DNA of 64,000 nucleotides, taken from positions 496,001 to 560,000 of the forward strand of contig CAWDEC010000012.1 in the NCBI GenBank assembly GCA_963801255.1. The letters run 5' to 3'. This stretch comes from JAICXG01 sp963801255. Its GTDB lineage: Bacteria > Verrucomicrobiota > Verrucomicrobiia > Chthoniobacterales > UBA10450. Below, one piece after another: positions 54,027 to 63,103 of the stretch. Under the pieces are notes generated by a model, which did no database searches, had not been told where the DNA came from, and saw nothing but the letters and a program-made list of their open reading frames with translations. The first letter of the stretch is position 1. Each line of letters opens with the position of its first letter. A program made the translations under genes and the position numbers.

Positions 54027-55457
54027 TTAAGCCGCCGCCCGTCTCTGTTGGAAGAGAGAAAGCAGAGGTCCGGTCATAATGGTCGTGACCAGAGCCATGA
54101 TCACCAGCATGCTAAAAAGTCGCTGCGACAGGATGTGAAGTTCATAGCCGAGGTTCAGGGCTATCAATTCCATTAATCCACGCGTATTCATCAGCGCCCC
54201 GAGTTGCAGCGATTCACGCCAACTCATTCCTTCCATGCGTGCAGTCATTACAGTACCTCCCAGCTTGCCAGCGATGGCGACGGCAATGATCAAGAGGCAG
54301 ATTGCCCAGTCAGTTCCACTTTGAAGAAGACCTACCTGCGTTCGTAAACCAGAGAAAGCGAAAAAGACCGGAAGCAGAAAGACCGAACTGAGGTTTTCTA
54401 CACGAATCACCAACTTTTCCCGGAAGCTGCCTACGTTTGGCATGACCAACCCCGCGAGAAAGGCTCCGAACAAAGCATGAATCCCCAGAAGCTGTGTTGT
54501 TAGCGCGGCGATAAGCACGAAACACACGACAATCGCCAGGGTCCCTTTAGGTAGCTTGGAGTGTTCGAGGGCTTTCTCGCCCAGTAGCTTCGGCAGTCTC
54601 GGCCGAACCAGGCCAAACATGATGACAACAAAGAGGATCGCCAAAGACAAACAGACACCGGCGCTCCTGAAGTCAGCTGACTTCGGAAGGGCGACAATCA
54701 AGGCAAGAAAGGCCCACGCCGTAGCGTCTCCTACCGCCGCGCTTGCGGCCGCCATCTGACCCAAAGCCGTGGTAAGAATCCTGCGGTCCTGCAAAATGCG
54801 GACAAGTACAGGAAAGGCGGTGATACTAATAGAGATCGCAACGAAGAGTGCGAAGTCTATGAAGTGTGCGCCTGGTTGGGCGAGGCTGTCATAGAGGAAA
54901 AACGCCAGTCCGACACCGAGAAGACTTGGGAGAGCAATGCCGGCATGCCCAATAAGGATAGCGGTTGAGGCTTTGCTCCGCAGCTCCGTCCAATCCGATT
55001 CGAGTCCAACTGCAAACATGAAAAGACAAACGCCAACCTGACTTAGCAATCGCAATGGCTCCAAGGATGAAGCAGCAAAGACGAAGTGGAAGATATTCGG
55101 AGCGAGAAAGCCAAAGAGCGACGGTCCCAACAAAATTCCGGCCATCATTTCGCCGACAACCGCCGGTTGACCGCAACGGGTAAACAGCCGGCCAATTCGA
55201 TTTGAGACGACAAGAATCACCACTAACTGGAGGAAAAACCGCCCCAGCGGATCGGCCGCGTTCTCGAGGAGACGTTGCGCGACTGACACTTCCAGCGATG
55301 TCTGGCTCGCTTGGGCAACCATAGGACTCCGCTCAACGCTAGCGGCCGGAGAAAGCTGCGGAGCCAGGCGTTGGTTGCCCAGATAAAGAATAAATGTGGC
55401 ACCGAGAAGGCACAGCCCCACCACGATGAGGTAACGGTGCGCAGCTCGTGGCATCAC
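54027..55457 (-). CDS. CPA2-family cation:proton antiporter (KefB/NapA-like)
   Basis: 476 residues with about 13 transmembrane helices. Family features: GQPAVVGEMMAGILLGPSLFGF, LFMFAVGLESDW, SISITAFPVLVRIL, AAVGDATAWAFLALIVAL (with the ion-binding Asp) and LMNTRGLMELIALNLGYELHI. There is no RCK domain at the C-terminus. An extra N-terminal helix and linker of ~60 residues come before the antiporter core. Confidence 0.9.
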   Translation of the reverse strand: MMPRAAHRYLIVVGLCLLGATFILYLGNQRLAPQLSPAASVERSPMVAQASQTSLEVSVAQRLLENAADPLGRFFLQLVVILVVSNRIGRLFTRCGQPAVVGEMMAGILLGPSLFGFLAPNIFHFVFAASSLEPLRLLSQVGVCLFMFAVGLESDWTELRSKASTAILIGHAGIALPSLLGVGLAFFLYDSLAQPGAHFIDFALFVAISISITAFPVLVRILQDRRILTTALGQMAAASAAVGDATAWAFLALIVALPKSADFRSAGVCLSLAILFVVIMFGLVRPRLPKLLGEKALEHSKLPKGTLAIVVCFVLIAALTTQLLGIHALFGAFLAGLVMPNVGSFREKLVIRVENLSSVFLLPVFFAFSGLRTQVGLLQSGTDWAICLLIIAVAIAGKLGGTVMTARMEGMSWRESLQLGALMNTRGLMELIALNLGYELHILSQRLFSMLVIMALVTTIMTGPLLSLFQQRRAAA

Positions 55458-55637
55458 TCTATGACATGGCCCCTTGGCTCGGACAGTGAAGCAGGATAAG
55501 GCCTGGCGTCGCCGATTAAGCTTAGCAAGAATCCCTTTCTGCTAGCCGTTCCGTCGATGTAGCGGCTGAACAAAACCCGATCGACGACCATACTTGCGAT
55601 CCGGGCCCCCGCTCACTAATCCGAAAAGACAATGCTA

Positions 55638-56930
55638 CTAGCTAATCGGAATATCCGTAAGCATCGAGGCGAAGGCGTGATTAGGCGTCTCTTCAACCAC
55701 CTTAATATACTTGCGCATTGCATCCAGAACCGGCACCTCACTACGGTCAAAGACTTCGCCCTGAAGAAGTCTCAGTATTTCGATGCGGTGCTCCTTTGAC
55801 TCAATGAATTTGGTAAAGAGAGGCAGAAGCTTGTAATAAAGCCGAATGAACTCATACCAGATTTCTGTTCCAGACCGTAGCTTTTTCTCGTAGGGCTTGA
55901 GCGCGGCCTCACTAAAGTCGTTATGTTCGAAGGCGTATTGAATCCGCTCAGATGAGTACTTGGCGCTGTAAAGAGCTACACTGACTCCGGACGAGAAAAT
56001 CGGATCGACGAATCGAGCGGCATCACCGATAAGGACGAATCCATTGCCGGCGAACGTATCCATCTTATAGCTATAATCGCCCTCTAACTTAAAGTCATTG
56101 ATTCGTTCGGCATTGCGCATCGCATGCTGAAGATCGGGGTTGGAATCGACATATTTTTGGAAATACTCACCCGGCGCCATACGTCCCTTCTTGAAGACCT
56201 CTTTCTCCGCAACGATTCCCATCGAGGTAATTTCGTGGTCGATCGGAATTTGCCAGGCCCAGCCTCGTTCCACAGGCAGGAAATAGATGTGAATATAGTC
56301 AGTCGACGGTTCCTTACCTCTCTCAACGTTCTTAAACCAGGCGTGAACGGCAAATTGATCGAAAATCGGATCGTTCTTCTTCACTCGAAGCTGTTTGCCG
56401 AGCAAAGTCTGACGGCCAGTTGCGTCAACCACCATACGCGAGGGCACTTCTATTTCCTGGTCGGCGATGCGAAGCCGAACGCCGCGGGCAAAATTCTTGT
56501 CATCGAACAATACTTCGCTTACCTGGACGCCCTGGTAGATGCGACTTCCGAGACTTTCGGCATGTTTCAAGAGGAGAAGATCAAGCTTCTGCCGGTCGAC
56601 GTGATAGGTGTATTGCTGAGTAATCCCTTCCTGAGGAAATTCATCAAAAGAGATATCGGCCTGACCTTTCGTCACGGGCGGATGCCAGGAGGCGCCGTAT
56701 TTGCGCGGGAAACCTTCTCGCTCCAAAACGGGCAAGAATCCGAGTTCATCAAAGACGCGCACGGAGGACATGACCATCGACTCGCCCACGTGTGCGCGCG
56801 GGTGATTGGCAGCCTCGAAGATCGTGTTCTTGATTCCGGCCTTGGAAAGGTAACACCCGAGGGCCGAGCCAGCGGGGCCGCCTCCGATAATCAGGACATT
56901 GGAATCTGAAGTCATTTCATTTGTTTTCAT
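55638..56930 (-). CDS. FAD-dependent oxidoreductase, halogenase-like
   Basis: 430 residues from MKTNEMTSDSNVLIIGGGPAGSA; further in-frame starts lie at 56945 and 56915. FAD motifs: IIGGGPAGSALGCYLSKAG, and GFVLIGDAARFVDPIFSSGVSVAL. The segment GWAWQIPID fits the WxWxIP motif that marks flavin-dependent halogenases. The same group also contains geranylgeranyl reductase-type flavoproteins, so halogenation is not proven. Transcribed away from a second such gene at 57382. Lies in an 11-kb zone without the nonamer tag. Confidence 0.75.
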   Translation of the reverse strand: MKTNEMTSDSNVLIIGGGPAGSALGCYLSKAGIKNTIFEAANHPRAHVGESMVMSSVRVFDELGFLPVLEREGFPRKYGASWHPPVTKGQADISFDEFPQEGITQQYTYHVDRQKLDLLLLKHAESLGSRIYQGVQVSEVLFDDKNFARGVRLRIADQEIEVPSRMVVDATGRQTLLGKQLRVKKNDPIFDQFAVHAWFKNVERGKEPSTDYIHIYFLPVERGWAWQIPIDHEITSMGIVAEKEVFKKGRMAPGEYFQKYVDSNPDLQHAMRNAERINDFKLEGDYSYKMDTFAGNGFVLIGDAARFVDPIFSSGVSVALYSAKYSSERIQYAFEHNDFSEAALKPYEKKLRSGTEIWYEFIRLYYKLLPLFTKFIESKEHRIEILRLLQGEVFDRSEVPVLDAMRKYIKVVEETPNHAFASMLTDIPIS

Positions 56931-57381
56931 AGGTATGGCTCTCAATCAGTCGCTTTCCGCAGACTGTCTGGCGTTTGATGCAAAGCTCCGCATCTCGCAC
57001 GCGGCTGATCTCAACACACTGGCCCACAGCCTACAAGGGAGCAATCGTCATTAACAGCGGAATGTAATCTAAATGTTATCTCTCAATTCTGGTGATGCCG
57101 TCGCGCGGGCCTGTACGAGCGGGAATGTGGAAATAAATTAACACTCACCTGATAAAACAGCAATCGGAAAGTGTTCGTGATCAGGCAGGCGAAACAGAGC
57201 GCCTCGTGCCGTTATGCACAATCTCATTACGTTTTGCCATTCCAGAATAAATCGCTTGCGATCCTGACCGTATTGTAAGTAACGTGAAGACCAAAGCGGG
57301 TCGCGTGCGAGGATTTGAGGATTCTTGCCCTCGTCGATTCCGCGGTATCGCATCCCAAACGGGAAGCTCATTGCACCATTT
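56931..57381. other. Intergenic region between the divergent halogenase-like genes
   Basis: About 450 bp, AT-richer by eye than its surroundings, so it probably holds both promoters. A minus-strand frame is open from 57138 into the second gene, but its residues look like shadow. I see no RNA gene or clear operator. Confidence 0.4.
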
Positions 57382-58767
57382 ATGAAAATTGACGTGCTTA
57401 TTATCGGCGGCGGCCCTGGCGGCTCAGCGGCTGCCATGTTTTTGCTTCGGCAGGGAATTACCCCAACCATTTTGGAACAGGAGGAATTTCCCCGCTTTCA
57501 CATCGGTGAATCTCTTACCGGTGAATCGGCCCAAGTCCTTCGGCGGCTCGGTCTGGAAGAGAAAATGACCGCTATGGAGAATCCGGTGAAGCATGGTGTG
57601 GTCGTCTATGGAACCAATGCCGCCACCACATGGTATGTGAAAGTTTCCTCGCGGGATGAGAATTGGAATCTCTACGACAATATCACCTGGCAGGTGCGGC
57701 GGAGCGAGTTTGACAAGATGATGCTCGATGAAGCGATTGAGCGCGGCGCCAAAATCTTGCGCGGCACAGCTATCAAGGCTTTGCAAAAAGACGGAGCCTT
57801 AACCGGCATTCGAATTCGCCATCCCGACGGGCGAGAGGAAGATATTGAAACAAAAGTAGTGCTCGATTGCTCCGGGCAGGCGACTTTTCTGGCTAACCAG
57901 AAAGTCACGGGTCCGAAGTATCTTGGCAGTTATGATAAGCAGGTGGCCTTCTTCAGTCATGTTCGCGGTGCAATCCGCGGGCCGGGTACCTCAGGCCCTG
58001 AGGCTAAGGACAACACGCTAATCTTCTACGACAAGAAATTTCATTGGGGCTGGTTCATTCCAATCGATAAGGACGTAGTGAGTCTTGGCATGGTGACACC
58101 GCGGGCGGAGTTTGTGGCAAAGAAACAGACACCGGAAGAATATTTCCGGAGCGAAGTTTTCAACATCAACCCCGAAATTGGTCGGCGCGTGCACAAGTTA
58201 GACTTAGCCGAAAAGGTGCACGTCATCCCTAACTACTCGTATCAGGTGCGCGGGTTCTGCGGCAAAGGCTTTATCTGCGTCGGCGACGCTCATCGTTTTA
58301 TCGATCCGATCTTTTCCTTCGGAGTGACGGTAACCATGCGCGAAGCGGAGCAAGCCGCGCCAATCGTGCGCCAGTATCTCGAGGGTAAGCTTGATGGCAA
58401 GGACAACCCTTTTGAAGAACACCAGATGACTTGCGAGCAGGGAATCGATAACTTGGAAGACATGATCGATCTCTTTTGGGAACAACCCTTCGCTTTTGCC
58501 ACTTTCGTCCATTCTCGCTATGTCGAGCAAATGACTGATGCTTTTGCCGGGCGCATCTACCCCTTCGAGCATCAGCCTTCACAGTCGATCATGTCTTTCC
58601 GCAAGTTACTCAACCGGACTCGCGAATACGATGCCGACGACTATTCGATTCCAATTGGTTCGCGCTACCATCCGGAGCGCGCTCCGCTCTGGGCACCTGA
58701 CTCTCCGGTTCCCGGAACGGAAGAATGGATTGCACGGGGTCGCGGTCAGGAGTCAGGCGGAGTCTAG
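57382..58767 (+). CDS. FAD-dependent oxidoreductase, halogenase-like
   Basis: 461 residues from MKIDVLIIGGGPGGSAAAMF; the frame opens at 57325 but the Rossmann strand starts here. Motifs: HIGESLTGESAQVLRRLGL, the HWGWFIPIDK segment (WxWxIP), GFICVGDAHRFIDPIFSFGVTV. The same caution on halogenase versus reductase applies. The C-terminal ~90 residues (FVHSRYVEQMTDAFAGRIYP...) differ from its divergent partner. No carrier protein or synthase gene is nearby, so a free small substrate is more likely than a carrier-bound one. Confidence 0.75.
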   Translation: MKIDVLIIGGGPGGSAAAMFLLRQGITPTILEQEEFPRFHIGESLTGESAQVLRRLGLEEKMTAMENPVKHGVVVYGTNAATTWYVKVSSRDENWNLYDNITWQVRRSEFDKMMLDEAIERGAKILRGTAIKALQKDGALTGIRIRHPDGREEDIETKVVLDCSGQATFLANQKVTGPKYLGSYDKQVAFFSHVRGAIRGPGTSGPEAKDNTLIFYDKKFHWGWFIPIDKDVVSLGMVTPRAEFVAKKQTPEEYFRSEVFNINPEIGRRVHKLDLAEKVHVIPNYSYQVRGFCGKGFICVGDAHRFIDPIFSFGVTVTMREAEQAAPIVRQYLEGKLDGKDNPFEEHQMTCEQGIDNLEDMIDLFWEQPFAFATFVHSRYVEQMTDAFAGRIYPFEHQPSQSIMSFRKLLNRTREYDADDYSIPIGSRYHPERAPLWAPDSPVPGTEEWIARGRGQESGGV

Positions 58768-58858
58768 GAAAGTTACAAGTTAGACGGTGCCGTAGCGCTG
58801 GATACAGCCGGCAACCGTGCAGGATCAGCGGTGGGCGTGTTTCCTCGGACGAAGGCAC

Positions 58859-60082
58859 ATGCTGCTTAAGGCGTTTGCAAGGCAGCAGAGGTGCATCTTC
58901 CTTGACTTTCGCCGCACCCGCCTCGTCCTTCGCATTCTGATTTTGAAGCTGTTTTCGCTTGTTTGTCGTCTTTCGGGAAGAGCGGTTCCGGTTTTAGTTG
59001 CCGTCGCGCTTGGCGGGTGCGGGCGCAGCGATGAATCGCAAATCACGGTTTACCGCATTCCGAAGGAAGCGCAGGCCGAATCGACCTCGCTGCCAGCCGG
59101 AGACAGTACCGCATCGCCGATCGAAGTACATTGGACAGCGCCTTCGGACTGGCAGGAACAGTCGGCTTCTGGATTTCGCAAAGGGAGCTTCCTGGTTCGC
59201 GGTTCCGACGGGAAAACAGCGGACGTTTCCGTGATTTCGTTTCCGAAGGCGGCCGGTGGTGTACTCGCAAATGTCAATCGCTGGCGTAATCAACTGAAGC
59301 TAACGCCAATCTCGAACGAAGCGGAGGCCGGCACCCCAACAGAGGTGGAAGGACATGACATGTTTTTTGTCGACTTGGTGAGCGACGAACCAATCACTGC
59401 CGACGGCACGAAAACGCGCGTTCTCGGCGGAATTCTGCCGCTCACAGAAGAAACGTGGTTTTTTAAGATGCTCGGACCGGATCAGCTCGTCGAGTCACAG
59501 CGTGAGGCGTTCAAGCAGTTTCTCGGAAGCGTGCACATTGCCGAAAGAGCGACGACGGACGCAGCGGCTCCCGTCTCTGGATCGCTGAGCACCAATAGCA
59601 GCGGCAACACGAACGCACCGACTCCGCCGCCAATCGAGCCATCGCAAGGCGCGCCTTTGCAATACACCCTACCACCGGACTGGCAGGAGAAACCACTCTC
59701 GCCCATGCGCCTGGCGAGTTTCAAAGGGGTCGCGTCGAATGGGAAGGAGACTGACATTTCGGTCGTCTCGCTCCCTGGAATGGCAGGCGGCGATCTTGCC
59801 AACGTCAACCGTTGGCGAGGACAGGTGAACCTCGCGCCGATTGGCGAAGATGCGTTGGCGAAAACAGCCCAGCATGTGCAAGCGAATGGCCACGATTTTC
59901 TCGTGGTCGATCTGGTAAGCGACGCGCCGATGGGCGATCAGCACGAGAAACAACGGATTCTCGCTGCGGTTCTCGACGAGAACGATCGTTCCTGGTTTAT
60001 CAAGATGACTGGCGAAGACGCAGCAGTGGAATCACAAAGGAGTGCTTTCACCAACTTTCTACAAAGCTTGAAATTGCCCTGA
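58859..60082 (+). CDS. Lipoprotein with two tandem copies of one domain, function unknown
   Basis: About 407 residues; the start is uncertain (ATG at 58817 and 58859, possible TTG at 58943). The lipobox VLVAVALGGC marks a lipoprotein. Two homologous units follow: each begins P-x-DWQE, runs through RGSDGKTADVSVISFPKAAGG or ASNGKETDISVVSLPGMAGG, and continues LANVNRWR-x-Q-x-x-L-x-PI, then F-V-V/DLVSD and W-F-K/IKM. A Ser/Thr/Pro linker joins them. It ends 4 bp before resB, so it is probably co-transcribed with cytochrome c maturation genes. Confidence 0.75.
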   Translation: MLLKAFARQQRCIFLDFRRTRLVLRILILKLFSLVCRLSGRAVPVLVAVALGGCGRSDESQITVYRIPKEAQAESTSLPAGDSTASPIEVHWTAPSDWQEQSASGFRKGSFLVRGSDGKTADVSVISFPKAAGGVLANVNRWRNQLKLTPISNEAEAGTPTEVEGHDMFFVDLVSDEPITADGTKTRVLGGILPLTEETWFFKMLGPDQLVESQREAFKQFLGSVHIAERATTDAAAPVSGSLSTNSSGNTNAPTPPPIEPSQGAPLQYTLPPDWQEKPLSPMRLASFKGVASNGKETDISVVSLPGMAGGDLANVNRWRGQVNLAPIGEDALAKTAQHVQANGHDFLVVDLVSDAPMGDQHEKQRILAAVLDENDRSWFIKMTGEDAAVESQRSAFTNFLQSLKLP

Positions 60083-60086
60083 CGAA

Positions 60087-61262
60087 ATGTCGACCGCCGC
60101 CACGAGCAGCTCGAATCTTTTGCGCACACCTTTTCGCGCGCTCGCTTCACTGCAACTCACGGTTGTTTGTCTTGGGCTCGGGATGTTGCTCGTTTTTCTT
60201 GGAACGTTGGCGCAGGTCCATCTCGGGATCCACGCAGTGCAAGCGCGTTACTTTCAAAGTCTTTTCGTTTTCTGGGCCCCGCCCGGAATGAGCTGGAAAA
60301 TTCCGATTTTACCCGGTGGCTATCTACTGGGGGTTATCCTGTTTGTTAACCTGGTTGCCGCGCACGCCACGCGTTTTCAATTTTCAAGAAAGAAGCTCGG
60401 TATCATCCTTTTGCACTTCGGTGTCCTCCTGCTACTGATCGGACAATTGCTCACCGGACTCTTCGCGCGCGAAACGCAGATGCGAATCGACGAAGGTCAG
60501 ACGCTCGCTTATTCCGAAGCGCCGCGGGAAGTCGAACTAGCGGTGATTGATTCCACCGCGCCGGACTATGATCAGATCGTTTCTATTCCCGAAGCGGTCC
60601 TTGCGCGCGAAGGCTCGATCCAAAATCCGACCCTGCCGTTTACGATCAAAGTGCGACAGTTCATGCCTAATTCGCGCCTGGTGATGCGATCGCAGGCGCC
60701 GCAGGCTCCGCCCTCGACTGCGACGGTTGGCATTGGGAAACAGGTTGTCGTGAGTGAAGAACCGCGCACGGTGCGCGACGAGGAGCGTGACTTGAGCGCC
60801 GCCTTCATTGAATTGGAAGGCTTGCAAGGGTCGTTAGGCACGTGGCTTGTCTCGAACGCGCTTCTCGATCGGCAGTCATTCGAGTTAAATGGCCACACTT
60901 ATTCGCTCATGATGCGGCCGCGGAGATTTTACAAGCAGTTTGCACTTACTTTGCTCCACTTCGCGCATGATCGCTATGCCGGCACCGATATCCCTAAGAA
61001 CTTCTCCAGTCGCGTACGCCTGGTCGATTTAGAGCGAAATGAAAACCGCGAAGTCATGATCTCGATGAACGATCCATTGCGTTACCGGGGGTTTACCTTT
61101 TATCAGGCAGGCTTCGACAACAATGACAAGACAACCATCTTACAGGTGGTGAAAAATCCCGCAATGCTCCTGCCTTACATCGCTTGTGGACTTGTCGCGC
61201 TCGGATTGCTCACACAATTTTCGATGCATCTTTTCGCATTCGTTAGGAAACAGCCGCGATGA
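60087..61262 (+). CDS. resB: Cytochrome c biogenesis protein ResB/CcsB
   Basis: 391 residues. Two helices come early (LQLTVVCLGLGMLLVFLGTLAQV and GYLLGVILFVNLVAAHATRF), a third follows at GIILLHFGVLLLLIGQLLTGLF, then a large periplasmic domain and a final helix LLPYIACGLVALGLLTQF. PLRYRGFTFYQAGFDNND is a ResB hallmark. With CcsA it handles heme delivery and apocytochrome c in system II maturation. Overlaps the next gene as ATGA. Confidence 0.9.
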   Translation: MSTAATSSSNLLRTPFRALASLQLTVVCLGLGMLLVFLGTLAQVHLGIHAVQARYFQSLFVFWAPPGMSWKIPILPGGYLLGVILFVNLVAAHATRFQFSRKKLGIILLHFGVLLLLIGQLLTGLFARETQMRIDEGQTLAYSEAPREVELAVIDSTAPDYDQIVSIPEAVLAREGSIQNPTLPFTIKVRQFMPNSRLVMRSQAPQAPPSTATVGIGKQVVVSEEPRTVRDEERDLSAAFIELEGLQGSLGTWLVSNALLDRQSFELNGHTYSLMMRPRRFYKQFALTLLHFAHDRYAGTDIPKNFSSRVRLVDLERNENREVMISMNDPLRYRGFTFYQAGFDNNDKTTILQVVKNPAMLLPYIACGLVALGLLTQFSMHLFAFVRKQPR

Positions 61263-63103
61263 GACGCCCAATCATTATCTGGCTGATCATGGCGGCGGCT
61301 TTGCTCTATGCGATTTCGCCCCTTTTCCAGCACGATCGGCAGGGCGGTTTTGAGATGGAGAAGTTTGGCCGACTGCCGGTACTCTTAAATGGCCGAATCA
61401 AACCGCTCGATACGGTGGCCCGGAATTCGTTACTCATCATTCACGGCAAACAAACTCTCGAAACCGAACAAGGAACGCTGAGTCCGATCGACTGGCTGGT
61501 TGAAGTCCTCATGAAGCAGGATGAAGCCGACTTGCAAAAAATCTTTGTCATCCGAAATCCGGAAACCCTCTCCGCGCTGGGCTGGAAGCCGGATGCCGGA
61601 AAGTATTTTTCTTTTCGTGAGTTTATTCCGCACTTGCAGGAGGTTCAGCAACAGGCGGCGTTGGCGGAAAAAGTGGACACGCAACTGCGCTCGCCGTTCC
61701 AGCGCGACATCGTCAAGCTCTTCGAACGGCTAACCCTTTATCACCGGCTCTCCAATACGCTGGAAGTTACGGGCACGGTCGAGTTCAAGAGACAAATCGA
61801 CGAGCTGGTGCAAAACATTCACCCTTCGCCTGTGCCAATGGACACCGGCATCACAGCCGAGGCGTTACAAAGTCTTGGCTTCCTTGCCGAGACGGGATAT
61901 TTCTTCGCCATTCCGCCCTTTCCGCCTAACGACGATCCATTGCAATGGCGCAAAATGGGCGAAAGCCTGCTCAATTTTCTCGCGGATGGGAAACTCCATC
62001 CCGCAGTGAATGCCTGGGCCGGCATGGCAACGGCCTACGCCGCGACTGATCCCGCGGCTTTCAACCGCGTGCTCGATAACTATTCAGCGGAGTTGCAGCG
62101 AGACCTGCCGCGGCGCGCCTTTAAGGCAAGAATCGAATCAACCTTTAATCAGCTGCAACCGTTCTACAGCGCGATGGTAATCTACGTTCTCATATTTATC
62201 CTCGCCTGTGCCTCGTGGCTCGTTTGGCCTGAAACGCTGGGTCGCTATGCCTTCGCGCTCCTCGTCCTTACCTTCGTTATTCATTCGGCGGGGTTGATCA
62301 CCCGCATGTATCTCGAAGGGCGACCACCGGTAACTAATCTTTATTCTTCGGCGGTCTTCATTGGATGGGGTTCGGTCTTGTTAGGCATTTTTCTCGAGCG
62401 CTTTTTCCGCAACGGGATCGGGAGCGCTGCCGCCTCCATTATTGGCTTTATTACGCTGCTCATCGCGCATCACCTTTCGATGGATGGCGACACCATGGAG
62501 ATGATGCGGGCCGTTCTCGATACAAATGGTTGGCTCGCGACCCACGTTGTTTGCGTGACTCTAGGTTATGCTTCGACTTTTCTCGCTGGCTTCCTCGCCC
62601 TCACCTACATTATCAGGGGCGTCTTTACTCCTTCACTGGATCGCCGGACTGCGGGCTCGCTCAGTCGCATGGTCTACGGCATTGTCTGCTTCGCCACGCT
62701 TTTTAGTTTCGTTGGAACTATTCTTGGCGGTATCTGGGCTGATCAATCGTGGGGTCGCTTCTGGGGTTGGGACCCGAAGGAAAACGGGGCGCTCCTCATT
62801 GTCTTGTGGAACGCCATCATCCTCCATGCACGCTGGGGAGGCCTTGTTAGGCAACGAGGTCTTATGGTCATGGCAGTCTTCGGGAACATCGTCACGAGCT
62901 GGTCCTGGTTTGGGGTCAACATGCTGGGCATTGGCTTGCATTCCTACGGTTTCATGGAAAGCGCTTTCCCTTGGCTGATCATCTTTTGCGCCAGTCAACT
63001 TGCGTTCATGGCCATGGGTCTTCTGCCATTCCATCTTTGGCGAAGCCATCTCGACCCAGTCAAAAAGCAGCCCGCGCTTGAGATGGCGAATATTTCTGCC
63101 TAG
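61259..63103 (+). CDS. ccsA: Cytochrome c assembly protein CcsA/ResC
   Basis: 614 residues: an N-terminal helix, a periplasmic domain of ~280 residues, then a helix bundle from ~300 with the heme-handling motif WGRFWGWDPKENGALLIVLWNAIILHARW (~500) and conserved His residues (LLIAHHLSMDG, GIGLHSYGFM). It is the heme channel of system II. The large N-terminal periplasmic part is typical of Bacteroidetes/Verrucomicrobia-type CcsA. Confidence 0.92.
   Translation: MRRPIIIWLIMAAALLYAISPLFQHDRQGGFEMEKFGRLPVLLNGRIKPLDTVARNSLLIIHGKQTLETEQGTLSPIDWLVEVLMKQDEADLQKIFVIRNPETLSALGWKPDAGKYFSFREFIPHLQEVQQQAALAEKVDTQLRSPFQRDIVKLFERLTLYHRLSNTLEVTGTVEFKRQIDELVQNIHPSPVPMDTGITAEALQSLGFLAETGYFFAIPPFPPNDDPLQWRKMGESLLNFLADGKLHPAVNAWAGMATAYAATDPAAFNRVLDNYSAELQRDLPRRAFKARIESTFNQLQPFYSAMVIYVLIFILACASWLVWPETLGRYAFALLVLTFVIHSAGLITRMYLEGRPPVTNLYSSAVFIGWGSVLLGIFLERFFRNGIGSAAASIIGFITLLIAHHLSMDGDTMEMMRAVLDTNGWLATHVVCVTLGYASTFLAGFLALTYIIRGVFTPSLDRRTAGSLSRMVYGIVCFATLFSFVGTILGGIWADQSWGRFWGWDPKENGALLIVLWNAIILHARWGGLVRQRGLMVMAVFGNIVTSWSWFGVNMLGIGLHSYGFMESAFPWLIIFCASQLAFMAMGLLPFHLWRSHLDPVKKQPALEMANISA

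Larger units (their letters stand above)
1895..61932. repeat. Dispersed nonamer GCCTAACGA / TCGTTAGGC, about 50 exact copies
   Basis: Start positions of exact copies found by eye: 1895, 2701, 4025, 4586, 5204, 5544, 6588, 7753, 9208, 9622, 10488, 13243, 13270, 17309, 18743, 20009, 20751, 21453, 22329, 23285, 23726, 26072, 26653, 26981, 27888, 29883, 29956, 30802, 31192, 31739, 32014, 35592, 36958, 37108, 37851, 38840, 38950, 41551, 43129, 43237, 43696, 43847, 44568, 44823, 45672, 48343, 49535, 49858, 60831, 61924. 26 read TCGTTAGGC on the plus strand and 24 read GCCTAACGA. Chance predicts about 0.5. Many single-mismatch variants keep the core GTTAGG. Confidence 0.9.

Noticed and set aside
57138..57470. 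A 110-residue minus-strand ORF between the halogenase-like genes
   Set aside because: It starts inside the FAD domain of the plus-strand gene and its residues look like shadow sequence.
55638..58767. A secondary-metabolite gene cluster around the halogenase-like pair
   Set aside because: No PKS, NRPS, carrier, P450 or tailoring genes lie within several kb; neighbours are housekeeping or envelope genes.
1895..61932. The nonamer as a KOPS or Chi site for FtsK or RecBCD
   Set aside because: KOPS and Chi are strongly strand-biased along a replication arm, whereas orientations here are 26 to 24 and interleaved.
1895..61932. The nonamer as a by-product of codon bias or a protein repeat
   Set aside because: It is read in several frames on both strands and also lies between genes; it even brings in codons such as TTA and AGG that look rare in this GC-rich DNA.
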